Program-made: the position numbers and the translations under genes
Assembly: GCA_050304135.1 (NCBI GenBank)
Contig: JBNLDC010000078.1
Coordinates: 22,725-86,724, forward strand
Direction of reading: 5' to 3'
Source: JAFGNB01 sp050304135
GTDB taxonomy: Bacteria > Fibrobacterota > Chitinivibrionia > Chitinivibrionales > Chitinispirillaceae
DNA: 64,000 nt
The notes under the pieces: model-generated
Database searches by the model: none
Told to the model about the DNA's origin: nothing
Seen by the model: the letters and a program-made list of their open reading frames with translations, nothing else
In this document: piece by piece, positions 8,347 through 16,472 of the stretch
Layout of the letters: each line of letters opens with the position of its first letter
How positions within the stretch are numbered: the first letter of the stretch is position 1

Positions 8347-9786
8347 TTAGCGATACTTTTCAAAAACCGCGTTCGCCCGTCCGACAAATCGCTCTCCGAT
8401 GATGGTACTTATGTACGTTCGATCCGGCATGCCGTTACGTTGCCGAGACCATTTTCCATCCGCTACAATCATCTTCCAGGCGTTCATATACAGCGCCGAG
8501 ATCGCATTGAATTCTCCCTGCGCGGGAATCACGTTGTTGTTGTTGATCTGGATCTGCCGGTAGGAAACCCGGTACATCTCGGAGATCCATCCCTGGGCGG
8601 TCAGAAGCCGGTCACTTTTCAGCACATCATTGCGTACCGGAATCATCCCGAATGTTGTACACTCTCTGAACTGAATATCCCGGGAAGTACTATGCTCAAA
8701 GAGCTTGAATGAAAGACCCACATCACTGCAGCCCGAGGGTATCGCCCACCACCAGCCACCGCTGGTGATACTTTTTGACCCGGTCCGCAACACGGCACGA
8801 TCCTGGTTATATTCAATGGAACATCCCTGCGGCATCGTGGCGAATCCGAGGTCCTGCGGTGTCGAGAGATGCCCGGGAACCTGTTTACCGCCGTTGCCGT
8901 GCAGAAAAAAGCAGTCCACCTGTGTCAGGAACGAGAGATAGACCGATTCCTGTTCAAACGCTTTCCAGAGATCACGGCCCGCCCACCGGCTTTTGAACAT
9001 TTCACTGTTGTAAACGCCGAGTGCGGTGTACACCGCCTCCCATGTCAGCGCATCAATCACCGGGTCGCCGTTCATGGACAGCATCGTCAGGCTGTCGCCC
9101 CCGCACTGGTACACGCGATCAATCACCCGGAGGGCTGTACCGCTGTACTGTTTGGCGCGGTGGCCGATCCGCCCCTGTTTTTTCGCACCCGACATCTCTT
9201 TCCAGATGAGTCCCGCTACACAGACGTCAATAAAATCCCATTCTTCCGGATTTTCCTCGAGGTGGTAGTCTTTCGGCAGTCCGATTCCGTTGACCTGACG
9301 CATTGCCGCTGCAACCGTTTCACGCATCGCGGTATCGGATTTCCACATTTCCACCGCCTCGGCAACCTTGCTTTTGCGGAAGACCATGATCCGTGTCTCG
9401 TACTTATGCGGCAGAAAATACTGCACACCATCCCGGCGGCCCAGCCAGGTGAGAATGTACTCCGTTTCAAATACCCGCTGCTGGGCAGGAGAAAGATGTG
9501 GAGAGACCGGTTGCACCAGTTTCTTGTCGACAAAGGCCCACGCCTTTCCAAAAGGAAGCATGCACAGCACGGCATCACGATTGTTCCGGAGTACCCCTTC
9601 AAGTTCCCGCATATCAGGAACATTGATCACCTCTACCGGGAGTGCATGTTCCTGCACCCACGGAGCAATGACTTCCCGTTCGAAAAACTCATACTGCGGT
9701 TTAAGCATACAGGTAATGATGCGAGGTTTCGTGCCGGCCAACGAGCATATGGCGCAAACCAGAAACAGTATCATGATCCGGAACAT
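8347..9786 (-). CDS. Extracellular solute-binding protein, orphan (paralogue of 33417-34856)
   Basis: Periplasmic binding protein of the family 1 (sugar) type, 479 residues from the ATG at 9786 (GGAG 5 bases upstream); the longest frame would start 18 codons earlier. A signal peptide spans residues 1-18 or so; no good lipobox. Family signs are TWLGRRDGVQYFLPHK early, GGDSLTML, WEAVYTALGVYN and the glycine/tryptophan turn SGGWWWAIPSG. It shares long stretches and exactly the same length with the protein at 33417-34856 (for example LEENPEEWD, QVDCFFLHG, GMIPVRNDVL). No permease or ATPase gene is near either copy, so it may feed a distant transporter or act as a sensor. Its own promoter and the terminator of the preceding gene lie upstream, so it is probably monocistronic. 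Confidence 0.82.
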   Translation of the reverse strand: MFRIMILFLVCAICSLAGTKPRIITCMLKPQYEFFEREVIAPWVQEHALPVEVINVPDMRELEGVLRNNRDAVLCMLPFGKAWAFVDKKLVQPVSPHLSPAQQRVFETEYILTWLGRRDGVQYFLPHKYETRIMVFRKSKVAEAVEMWKSDTAMRETVAAAMRQVNGIGLPKDYHLEENPEEWDFIDVCVAGLIWKEMSGAKKQGRIGHRAKQYSGTALRVIDRVYQCGGDSLTMLSMNGDPVIDALTWEAVYTALGVYNSEMFKSRWAGRDLWKAFEQESVYLSFLTQVDCFFLHGNGGKQVPGHLSTPQDLGFATMPQGCSIEYNQDRAVLRTGSKSITSGGWWWAIPSGCSDVGLSFKLFEHSTSRDIQFRECTTFGMIPVRNDVLKSDRLLTAQGWISEMYRVSYRQIQINNNNVIPAQGEFNAISALYMNAWKMIVADGKWSRQRNGMPDRTYISTIIGERFVGRANAVFEKYR

Positions 9787-9869
9787 AACAGCTCCGAGGG
9801 ATAAGGCCGTTTGAACGGACGTTACACTACATCCGGCCACAGGTGCTGCAACCGGCTGACCTGTATAAG

Positions 9870-9898
9870 ATTATATAAAGGAAACCCGCTTGATGCAA
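9870..9898 (-). promoter_or_regulatory. Promoter of the solute-binding protein gene
   Basis: On the minus strand TTGCAT (9893-9898), 17 bases, TATAAT (9870-9875), about 85 bases upstream of the chosen start and downstream of the terminator of the preceding gene. The -10 is perfect, the -35 matches in the first three bases. Confidence 0.5.
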
Positions 9899-9914
9899 GG
9901 AACCGACCCGCCCG

Positions 9915-9946
9915 AAAAAAAACTGCGGCCGACCTTGTCGACCGCA
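9915..9946 (-). terminator. Rho-independent terminator after the 253-residue gene
   Basis: On the minus strand a GC-rich hairpin (9923-9946; CTGCGG/CCGCAG outer stem, one mismatch, then CGAC/GTCG) is followed by eight T residues (9915-9922). It lies 40 bases past the stop codon at 9987. Confidence 0.85.
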
Positions 9947-9986
9947 GCATCCACCGTTTCCCCGTACCTGCCGCTACTTGCGGCGG

Positions 9987-10748
9987 TCAGATATCATCGA
10001 ACCTGAAATCATTGCTGAGACCACGAATTTCCTCGGCACGTTGCAATACTTCGTCCCTGCCGGCTTCGGTTGGTGAGTTTTTGTAGGCACCGTAGCATTT
10101 CAGAAACTCATCAAGTTTTTCGTCGTATCGTTTTTTCTCATCCATGGAATCAAGTTCACGTTGCAGATGATACAACGATCCGTCGGAGAGCCGCTCACAA
10201 AGATCGAAATAACAGTTAGCTGCATATTTCATGATACGGAGCATTTCGTCGAGATGCTCGGCGAGCGATTCGAATACCTCGACCAGTGAAACATTATTTC
10301 CCTGCAGATGTGCAAGAGCACTTGCTGCCAGCTCATAATAAAGCGCTATTCGTCCCTGTTCATCATGTCCGGTCATGACAAAATGATGATACGATCCATC
10401 ATGTTCCTGCCCACTGAACAGACCTGAAAAGAGTAACCCTGCATCGGCATTCTCGCGATACACGGTATAGGCATTACGTAAACCGGGATGCTGTTGCAGC
10501 CACAACCGGACATCATTATCAAAGGGTGAAATATAGGGTTTTTCCCGCATCAGTGCGTTTGACCGGATGAGCGAATCAAGCAGCCCGGCAATATAAACGT
10601 TCAGCTCCTGATCGAGATCATTGGTTCCTGATTCAAGATGCAGATCAACACGGGCTTTGAGAATGTGTTCCAGAAAGAAAAATCCACTTTTCCCGACAGC
10701 ATGGTCCTTGAGATCGTAAAACGGAGTAAGGATTCTACCAGCATTCAT
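9987..10748 (-). CDS. Hypothetical cytoplasmic protein, 253 residues
   Basis: The ATG at 10748 has AGGAGG 7 bases upstream and is preferred to a longer frame reaching 10871. No signal peptide or membrane helix. Mostly alpha-helical and acidic, with a motif-rich middle (YHHFVMTGHDEQGRIALYYELAA) and a charged C-terminal helix pair ending NDFRFDDI. I do not recognise the family. It is flanked by its own terminator and by a secreted-protein gene with a separate terminator, so it is probably transcribed alone. Confidence 0.7.
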   Translation of the reverse strand: MNAGRILTPFYDLKDHAVGKSGFFFLEHILKARVDLHLESGTNDLDQELNVYIAGLLDSLIRSNALMREKPYISPFDNDVRLWLQQHPGLRNAYTVYRENADAGLLFSGLFSGQEHDGSYHHFVMTGHDEQGRIALYYELAASALAHLQGNNVSLVEVFESLAEHLDEMLRIMKYAANCYFDLCERLSDGSLYHLQRELDSMDEKKRYDEKLDEFLKCYGAYKNSPTEAGRDEVLQRAEEIRGLSNDFRFDDI

Positions 10749-10955
10749 GGTTGCACCTCCTGTTTCCCTTCCGGTAGTATCCTGCAACCGGCACAAGACG
10801 GTATCTGCAGGATCTGTACACACGGACCGGAAATTACAGGTGACCACAGACACCTTCCGGTCAGAGTACACTTACTATATATTAGTAGTATCGGCTATTT
10901 AAGCGGTTTATTTATCTTTTTTAAAATGAAATTGACCAGTTTTTGTACTACAACG

Positions 10956-10986
10956 AAAAAAAAGGCCGTCAGGAACTCCGACGACC
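10956..10986 (-). terminator. Rho-independent terminator after the 458-residue secreted protein
   Basis: On the minus strand GGTCGTC (10980-10986) pairs with GACGGCC (10964-10970) across a 9-base loop (one G-U pair), followed by eight T residues (10956-10963). It begins 35 bases after the stop codon of the gene ending at 11022. Confidence 0.8.
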
Positions 10987-11021
10987 TTCTTCTGATACTG
11001 TATTCTCGAATTTTTTAGTAT

Positions 11022-12398
11022 TTAGTGGACATCCAACCGTCTCGCAGGAAGCTTTCCCATCCGCTGCAGATACACTCCAGGAACCCTGTTTGCCATCCCC
11101 TGCACCCGCCGCGAAACCAGTCTGCCCGAAAGATCAAACAGAGGCATTTCAGCGGGAAGCACCATCGGTATAACCGCTCTGCTACCCCGGCGCATGGTTA
11201 CCGGCTCCCTGACCGGACAGATCGCCTCAGTTCCGTTCGCAACCAGAAAATCATCAAAAATAAGATTCAGACTGTCAAGACAGAATATTCCGGCACCGGT
11301 GATGGGAAAATCAACGCCGGTAAACCGCTTGAGCGTATCGCTGTTTACCACGAACAGATAGTTGTCCGTCCCCTCTTTCTTGATTACTTCCAGTGTATCC
11401 GTGTAATACGTGGTATCTCCGGTGGAAGAGATATACGGATCACCCTTGATACTGGTGCTCGCCGTAGGGGTCAGTGCCTCACCTGCAAGAAAGGTACCGT
11501 AATTGCTGCCGCCGTTGATCCCGAATCCCGCCAATGGAATTGACGTTTCCCCTCTGCCGCACACGAACAGTCCGTAAAAATTCTTGCTGCTTCCACCCCG
11601 GTGACTCACCACGGTCCGCAGCACGAAATCAGTCAGCGGAAGATCAAATACCTGATAGATACTCTGGGAGGCTTCGGTTACCACATGCAACGCCTTGTTC
11701 TCCACCTCGACCGATACGTCACTGCTGCCGAACCAGTCCCAGCCGGTGAGCGCTTCGCTGCTGAAGTCATCGGCAAAACAGGTGCGTGGAGCCCCTTCCT
11801 TAAAGGTATCGGTCATCACGATGTTATCGAACTCCGCATTGCTTCCCGCGGAAACGAGCAGACCGATATCCCCAGAAGTGAAATCATTATCGGTAAATGA
11901 GACCGTGAACTCGCCGTTGCAGAAAATGTTGAAGATCCCCTCTTTGCGGCTGATGGTCAGCTCATTGGTTCCACTGGTGAGAAAGGCGCTGCCGACGGTG
12001 ACCACCTCGGTTCCGGCACCGGTCGAGTCTATTTTATTGACGGTAACGCGGTCATTTTCTATGATGGAAATGTAATACCCGGTCGGCATACCGCTTGCTG
12101 CAACGCAAACGGAAAATCCCGCACCGAAGGCACCACTGCCGAGAATAACGCTGCCGCTGAGTGTAAAGGTCTCCCTACGGTCATTTTCAGCAAATGCATG
12201 CCGGGCATACCCGATGAAATTTGTATCACTGTTGACTACCTTGCATGCACTGTTCGCGAAGGTGAGCGTCACAGCATCACCGCTTTTAGTCCAGAGCGTA
12301 TTCGATTCCGCCTCATTGGAGAAATCATCGGTAAATGCTCCGAATGACAGTGCCGTGATTGTACCGATACATCCCACAACGATTGGAAATTTCTTCAT
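11022..12398 (-). CDS. Secreted protein with two lectin-like (LamG/DUF1080-type) domains and C-terminal sorting-type tail
   Basis: 458 residues. Signal peptide 1-21 (MKKFPIVVGCIGTITALSFG). Two repeats of a beta-sandwich follow: residues about 22-195 begin DDFSNEAESNTLW and end EFDNIVMTD; residues about 205-385 begin DDFSSEALTGWDW and end LIFDDFLVAN. This pattern (DDF start, NxLxxxxEG middle, FDDxxV end) is that of concanavalin-like lectin/glucanase folds. The last 50 residues (PLFDLSGRLVSRR...GVYLQRMGK) resemble the C-terminal sorting domains of type IX-like secretion. The start is well supported (GGAGGAG then CT before ATG). Probably surface-exposed; ligand unknown. Confidence 0.78.
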   Translation of the reverse strand: MKKFPIVVGCIGTITALSFGAFTDDFSNEAESNTLWTKSGDAVTLTFANSACKVVNSDTNFIGYARHAFAENDRRETFTLSGSVILGSGAFGAGFSVCVAASGMPTGYYISIIENDRVTVNKIDSTGAGTEVVTVGSAFLTSGTNELTISRKEGIFNIFCNGEFTVSFTDNDFTSGDIGLLVSAGSNAEFDNIVMTDTFKEGAPRTCFADDFSSEALTGWDWFGSSDVSVEVENKALHVVTEASQSIYQVFDLPLTDFVLRTVVSHRGGSSKNFYGLFVCGRGETSIPLAGFGINGGSNYGTFLAGEALTPTASTSIKGDPYISSTGDTTYYTDTLEVIKKEGTDNYLFVVNSDTLKRFTGVDFPITGAGIFCLDSLNLIFDDFLVANGTEAICPVREPVTMRRGSRAVIPMVLPAEMPLFDLSGRLVSRRVQGMANRVPGVYLQRMGKLPARRLDVH

Positions 12399-12515
12399 AG
12401 CTCCTCCAGTATAAATGTTCCGATATCGTTTTCAAAATTCTCTTACCAAACTCTGCGCTGTTGCCATAATACCGGAATGCGTTCCTTGCATCCGCTACCT
12501 ATAAGTATACACCGT

Positions 12516-13592
12516 TTACGGGAAAGGAACAAACCGGATATATGCCTCGTACGCGAAATGAACTCCCAGATCGGTCTGTGCAGTGGTGTCAATAGTTACC
12601 CCATAGGTAACACCCTGCAGAAAACGATCCTCCCCAGTACGGCAGTTTCCCGATGAATCCACGGTGCACAACCGGACATTAAGTAAATTACCGCCCTCCC
12701 ACCAGAGAGTATCGATAACAACACTATCTTCATCTGAATACCCGTGAACAGCCTTGCCGGTACTGAATGCATCCATCCCATGACTGAACTGAATCTGCAT
12801 ATCTCTAATTACCCGATCATACGCCTGGTTGGTGTCTGGTGCCTGATCTGAATAAATCATGTTTTCAAGTACATACGGAAGGCCGAGCGGTTCACGCCAG
12901 CCACAGGGATGCGGCGTCCATCTCACCGCAGGCAGATCAGGAAGTGTGTAGAGTTCAGCCTCACAACCGGGTTCTGCCTTGAGCCCATAGAAATGTTCCC
13001 TTTTCAGGCTGGTACGGTAGAGCACAAGATTGAGAGTTCCCGAGGGGACATCATGCAGCGTAATTTCACCGTTCGTGTCGGCGGAGTCCACATACTCGGT
13101 ACCGACAATCCGTGCAGCGATAAAATGATCCTCTTCGAGGTCAATTTCCGTGTAGTTCCTGAGGGTGACCGTCGCCGGATCATCAACCACCATTGCGATC
13201 GGGTCCTCCATACCGGCACTGTGTTCAAATGTCTCAAGCGCCACCAGATTGTGATAGGAGGCGACAAGCGTATAGGCACCGGTATGTATGGAATCGAAAG
13301 AGAAGTTCCCATTGATATCAGCATACGTGGTATCAAAATAGATTGCTCTCACCATCAGACTAATATCGTCTTCAGGAACAGGGTAGGTTTCACTCGAAAA
13401 TCCCGGATCCGCACCACGACGCGCGAGTACAACCCGTGCTCCCGGCGCCTTTTCGCCATTGCTCAACCGCATCGTCACCGTCCCTGTTACCGGCATACAC
13501 GGATTACCGACATCGGATCCGCCACCGCATCCGACAAGCATACCACAGAGAAACAGAAGAGCCGGTACGATACCGGCTAGACGAACTATCAT
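12516..13592 (-). CDS. Lipoprotein with carboxypeptidase-regulatory-like repeats, partner of a TIGR02147 gene
   Basis: 358 residues. Signal peptide with a good lipobox (MLVGC, Cys 22) followed by GGGSDVGNP, so a lipidated envelope protein. From about residue 35 a carboxypeptidase-regulatory-like beta-sandwich is visible (VTGTVTMRLSNGEKAPGARV...DINGNFSFDSIHTGAYTLVA), then a second similar domain (HFIAARIVGTEYVDSADT...NGEITLHDVPSGTLNLVLY). The C-terminal half, with a Cys-rich VDSSGNCRTGEDRF segment, is not recognised. Its start overlaps the stop of the upstream TIGR02147 gene by ATGA, so the two are translationally coupled. The same arrangement recurs at 35600-39270. Confidence 0.8.
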   Translation of the reverse strand: MIVRLAGIVPALLFLCGMLVGCGGGSDVGNPCMPVTGTVTMRLSNGEKAPGARVVLARRGADPGFSSETYPVPEDDISLMVRAIYFDTTYADINGNFSFDSIHTGAYTLVASYHNLVALETFEHSAGMEDPIAMVVDDPATVTLRNYTEIDLEEDHFIAARIVGTEYVDSADTNGEITLHDVPSGTLNLVLYRTSLKREHFYGLKAEPGCEAELYTLPDLPAVRWTPHPCGWREPLGLPYVLENMIYSDQAPDTNQAYDRVIRDMQIQFSHGMDAFSTGKAVHGYSDEDSVVIDTLWWEGGNLLNVRLCTVDSSGNCRTGEDRFLQGVTYGVTIDTTAQTDLGVHFAYEAYIRFVPFP

Positions 13593-14470
13593 TCTTCCTC
13601 CGAATCTTCGGAAAGCCGACCGGACCGGTCAGGCGTGACAAGAGGGAAAAACTGAAAATTCAACTGATACACCTGATCAGCATCGGTACTGTTGGCGGCT
13701 AGTACCAGCATTTTTTTCCGGAACTCCCGCAGGAGTACCTTGACGTTCTCAACTTCCCTTCGCGCGACCCTGAGGGTGGTCCCGCTGATCTCACGCTCGT
13801 CGCTTTTAAACCGCGTAATCGCCTCGCCGCCCCGCCGTATCATCTGCCGGTGATACTCGGCAGCCTTGACCGAATGCACCTGGTGACCGGTGGCAATCGT
13901 CCGGTCGGTGGCACGCAACCGCCCATCGACCTTTGATAGAAGCCCCAGCCGTTTGAGCAGTGCAAGCGACTGCGATGCTTCGAATGGTGTAATCTGCGGA
14001 GAGAGCACCCGGGCGATCCATTTGGGACTGTTCCTGAAATCGGGCAGCTCGACAACCTCACGCAGCGCAAGATGATACCACTGGGAGAGCACATCAAATC
14101 GATCTTCGTCGAGACGGGAGGGATCTTCAGCCCTTTTGAGCTCAATGAGTTCATTCAGATACTTTTCCTGTTCTGCCAGAGAATCGCTCTGATTAAACAG
14201 AACAAGCGTAAGAAAATAGTGTCGGGCGATTCCCTCGATCTTAAGTGCCGAAGCGAACCTGTTGGCCGCTTCGAGGCTCAGATTTCGCTTGCCGTCGATC
14301 ACATGTTTGAGTGCCGTGGGAGATTTGAATCCGGCTTTTTGAACAATATACCGATGTGAGAATACAGCGGAGCGCTGCCGAAGAGACGCAACCAGATCTT
14401 TCAGAAATAGGCGATAGTCATAATAGTTGAAAATATTGGGTGTTGAACCGCTATCCACTGTTTGTGCCAT
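13589..14470 (-). CDS. TIGR02147-family protein (DUF4423-type putative regulator), copy 1
   Basis: 293 residues from ATG 14470. The opening NIFNYYDYRLFLKDL and the helix-turn-helix-like stretch FKSPTALKHVIDGKRNLS are the signature of TIGR02147 proteins, abundant in Fibrobacter and of unproven function. The C-terminal half carries the DUF4423-like region (WYHLALREVVEL...AVQSLALLKRLGLL). No signal peptide. Longer in-frame starts exist (ATG 14488, GTG 14500), but a good promoter (14477-14505) would put the transcription start right at 14470. It overlaps the downstream lipoprotein gene by 4 bases. It is a homologue of 38413-39270. A role in controlling its lipoprotein partner is inferred. Confidence 0.85.
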   Translation of the reverse strand: MAQTVDSGSTPNIFNYYDYRLFLKDLVASLRQRSAVFSHRYIVQKAGFKSPTALKHVIDGKRNLSLEAANRFASALKIEGIARHYFLTLVLFNQSDSLAEQEKYLNELIELKRAEDPSRLDEDRFDVLSQWYHLALREVVELPDFRNSPKWIARVLSPQITPFEASQSLALLKRLGLLSKVDGRLRATDRTIATGHQVHSVKAAEYHRQMIRRGGEAITRFKSDEREISGTTLRVARREVENVKVLLREFRKKMLVLAANSTDADQVYQLNFQFFPLVTPDRSGRLSEDSEEE

Positions 14471-14476
14471 ACCAAT

Positions 14477-14505
14477 AGTATACACCATTTCCTCCGGCAC
14501 CTCAA
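14477..14505 (-). promoter_or_regulatory. Promoter of TIGR02147 copy 1, implying a leaderless message
   Basis: Minus strand TTGAGG (14500-14505), exactly 17 bases, TATACT (14477-14482). The expected start, 7 bases past the -10, falls on the A of the ATG at 14470. No Shine-Dalgarno sits at proper distance from that ATG. Confidence 0.5.
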
Positions 14506-14522
14506 TTGAAACACCAACATTC

Positions 14523-14539
14523 GTATTCTTTCAGAATAC
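14523..14539. promoter_or_regulatory. Inverted repeat between divergent genes, candidate operator
   Basis: GTATTCTTTCAGAATAC has perfect 7-base arms around TTC. It lies between the promoters of the TIGR02147 gene and the divergent 168-residue protein gene, just upstream of both -35 regions, where a regulator could act on both. Confidence 0.45.
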
Positions 14540-14558
14540 ACCACTCGATGCAAACCAG

Positions 14559-14588
14559 TTGGTCGATGCCCTAAAAATAATGTATACT
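14559..14588 (+). promoter_or_regulatory. Promoter of the 168-residue exported protein gene
   Basis: TTGGTC (14559-14564), 18 bases, TATACT (14583-14588); an overlapping TATAAT is at 14588-14593. About 60 bases of leader would precede the start at 14655. Confidence 0.4.
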
Positions 14589-14654
14589 ATAATAGGACAA
14601 TAGATCGTGTTCCTGTCCGAAATATAACGGTACATCGATCCATCAGGAGTGGGT

Positions 14655-15161
14655 ATGTTCAGTCGTATTATTGTGACGATTTTCTGTTTAGCCGCGATGG
14701 GTTTCAGTCAATCCGAAGATGCCTATTCAAACGGAGATGACGAAAAAAAAGCAGGCGGGCTTTTTGACCCATCCCGTTTTTCGATTCACAACAGTTTGAG
14801 CTTCGGGGCAATGAGTTCAACGGGCAGCAGCGGGCTGCAGTCACAGAGTCTCTATACCACCATGATGCGGTATCAGTTCGCGGCACCGGTCACGCTTAAT
14901 CTGAATTTCGGACTTCCCATTCATTCCACAATCACTTCAGCACAGAATCTTACCTCGGGTAATCTGCAATCACTCGATTACTTTAAAAGTATGCCTATCG
15001 AAATGTCTCTGAGCTGGCAGCCGACACAGAACACCCTCCTGCAGTTGAATATTATAAAAGCCCCTGCAGGCGGCTATTTCTACAATAGTTTCGGTTATGA
15101 TGAGTGGCGATATGGCGACCGGTGGGATATGATGCATCGCCGCAACATGGATCAGCCATAA
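14655..15161 (+). CDS. Exported protein, possible outer-membrane component, unknown function
   Basis: 168 residues from the ATG at 14655 (AGGAG 5 bases upstream; a GTG two codons earlier is less likely). A signal peptide runs to about residue 18 (FCLAAMGFS). The mature part has alternating hydrophobic/polar strands rich in Ser, Thr, Asn and aromatic residues (RYQFAAPVTLNLNFGLP, MSLSWQPTQNTLLQLNI), as in small outer-membrane beta proteins. The C-terminus RWDMMHRRNMDQP is unusual for a barrel. It is divergent from the TIGR02147 gene with a shared intergenic inverted repeat. Confidence 0.7.
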   Translation: MFSRIIVTIFCLAAMGFSQSEDAYSNGDDEKKAGGLFDPSRFSIHNSLSFGAMSSTGSSGLQSQSLYTTMMRYQFAAPVTLNLNFGLPIHSTITSAQNLTSGNLQSLDYFKSMPIEMSLSWQPTQNTLLQLNIIKAPAGGYFYNSFGYDEWRYGDRWDMMHRRNMDQP

Positions 15162-15201
15162 ATACTACTAACGTAACTGAACCTGTATCGACCGCGCGAT
15201 A

Positions 15202-15447
15202 TTAATCCATTCCAGTTACTTCAATATTAGGTGTATTTTTATCTTCGAGGTTGAGTCCAACCTTCTGCCATAATTCCGCTGTCAGTATAACCCTGCCCTT
15301 TCGCGGCTTGAAGGTTTCCATCACCGCATGAATTTCCTTATCGACATCTTTTTTTATAAGATTGAAATTCTTTCTGAAATAATCATAAAGTTCCCACCGG
15401 GTATGCCAGCGAAATTTATCCGTCCGTTCCTGATTGGTGTTTTCCAT
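15202..15447 (-). CDS. Small hypothetical protein, 81 residues, downstream of ispE
   Basis: ATG with AAGGAT 9 bases upstream. Lys/Glu-rich, no signal peptide; N-terminal helix DKFRWHTRWELYDYFRKNF and a C-terminal strand PRKGRVILTAELWQKVGLN. It follows ispE by 15 bases on the same strand, so it is probably cotranscribed. I do not recognise the family; the position after ispE is where SpoVG is found in some genomes, and the MET.FKPRKGRVIL part could be compared with that family. Confidence 0.65.
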   Translation of the reverse strand: MENTNQERTDKFRWHTRWELYDYFRKNFNLIKKDVDKEIHAVMETFKPRKGRVILTAELWQKVGLNLEDKNTPNIEVTGMD

Positions 15448-15462
15448 CCGGTTAGATCCTTT

Positions 15463-16317
15463 TCAAGGTAGCGATAACGTTGACGCGATTATGGTACGAC
15501 ACGGTATTTTTTTCTGAAGTACGGCTGCATCCACCCCATCGGGAACGATACCGAAAACCGTTGACCCGGATCCGGAAAGAACGGCCGTGGAACACCCCGC
15601 ATCAAGCAGTTCCTGTTTGAGTGTAGCAAGAGCCGGGTGTGCTGCGAACACCGAAGCTTCAAAATCATTATGTATAGATGATACGACTCCCTGCATATCA
15701 TTGGCAAGACAATAATTTTTCATACTTTCAGTCAGATCAATGCGTTTACCTATTTTTCCGTAATCGAGACCCCGATAAGCTTCTACCGTGGAAACACCGA
15801 AATCAGGAATCGCCAGGATGAAGGTCAACTTGATACCGGTTGCAATTGGAGTGCAGACCCCTGTAGCTTCGGTATCGAAAGCGGTATGACCGTAAAAATA
15901 GAAGGGAACATCCATACCGAGAACCCTTCCCAGTTTCATGAGCTGCCGACGCGAAAGGTGCAGTTTCCAGAGTTCACTGAGCATCATGAGCGTTGTGGCG
16001 GCGTTGGCGCTCCCACCGGCAAGGCCGCCTTGTACCGGAATTCGCTTGGCAATGGTAATATGAACAGAATGGTCAACCTTATATTCACGCTGTAGAAGAG
16101 TGACCGCCTGCAGACAGAGGTTATGCTCATTGCACGGTACCCGCGGATCATTGCACTCGAGTGACAACCGGTTCGCCGGTTCAATGGTTATGGTATCACA
16201 AAGATCAATCTGATGTTTTACCGTACCCAGCTCATGGTACCCCTTCCAGAGACCATCCTGTATTTTGCTTATGACATCAAGAGCCAGTGTCAGCCGGGTG
16301 TAGGAGTTGCTCACCAT
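15463..16317 (-). CDS. ispE: 4-diphosphocytidyl-2-C-methyl-D-erythritol kinase
   Basis: Cytoplasmic GHMP kinase of the MEP isoprenoid pathway, 284 residues (family about 280). The ATP-binding motif is IPVQGGLAGGSANAATTL, the catalytic Asp is in LGMDVPFYFYGHTAF, and the C-terminal glycine motif is LSGSGSTVFGIV. GYHEL near residue 27 matches the substrate-site GYH of the family. Two oddities: the N-terminal Ala-Lys-Leu-Asn motif reads TRLT, so the usual active-site Lys is Arg 8, and three extra residues precede GYHEL. The rest is sound, and the family assignment is firm, but activity on the usual substrate is less certain. Confidence 0.88.
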   Translation of the reverse strand: MVSNSYTRLTLALDVISKIQDGLWKGYHELGTVKHQIDLCDTITIEPANRLSLECNDPRVPCNEHNLCLQAVTLLQREYKVDHSVHITIAKRIPVQGGLAGGSANAATTLMMLSELWKLHLSRRQLMKLGRVLGMDVPFYFYGHTAFDTEATGVCTPIATGIKLTFILAIPDFGVSTVEAYRGLDYGKIGKRIDLTESMKNYCLANDMQGVVSSIHNDFEASVFAAHPALATLKQELLDAGCSTAVLSGSGSTVFGIVPDGVDAAVLQKKIPCRTIIASTLSLP

Positions 16318-16472
16318 CGGTTCCTCCGTTCATTATATCGCTTTTAACAATATAACATTTTCATGGTACCTTCGAATGAATTGCATCGACCTTACCGCAG
16401 GAAAGTCCGGCAGAAGTATTTTTAACCGCACAGAGGGTTCGAACAGGGCTGTAACAGAAACTGCCATAATGG

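Noticed and set aside
8869..9804. A 311-residue frame antisense to the solute-binding protein
   Set aside because: It mirrors the coding strand of a well-supported gene with promoter and paralogue; no ribosome-binding site of its own.
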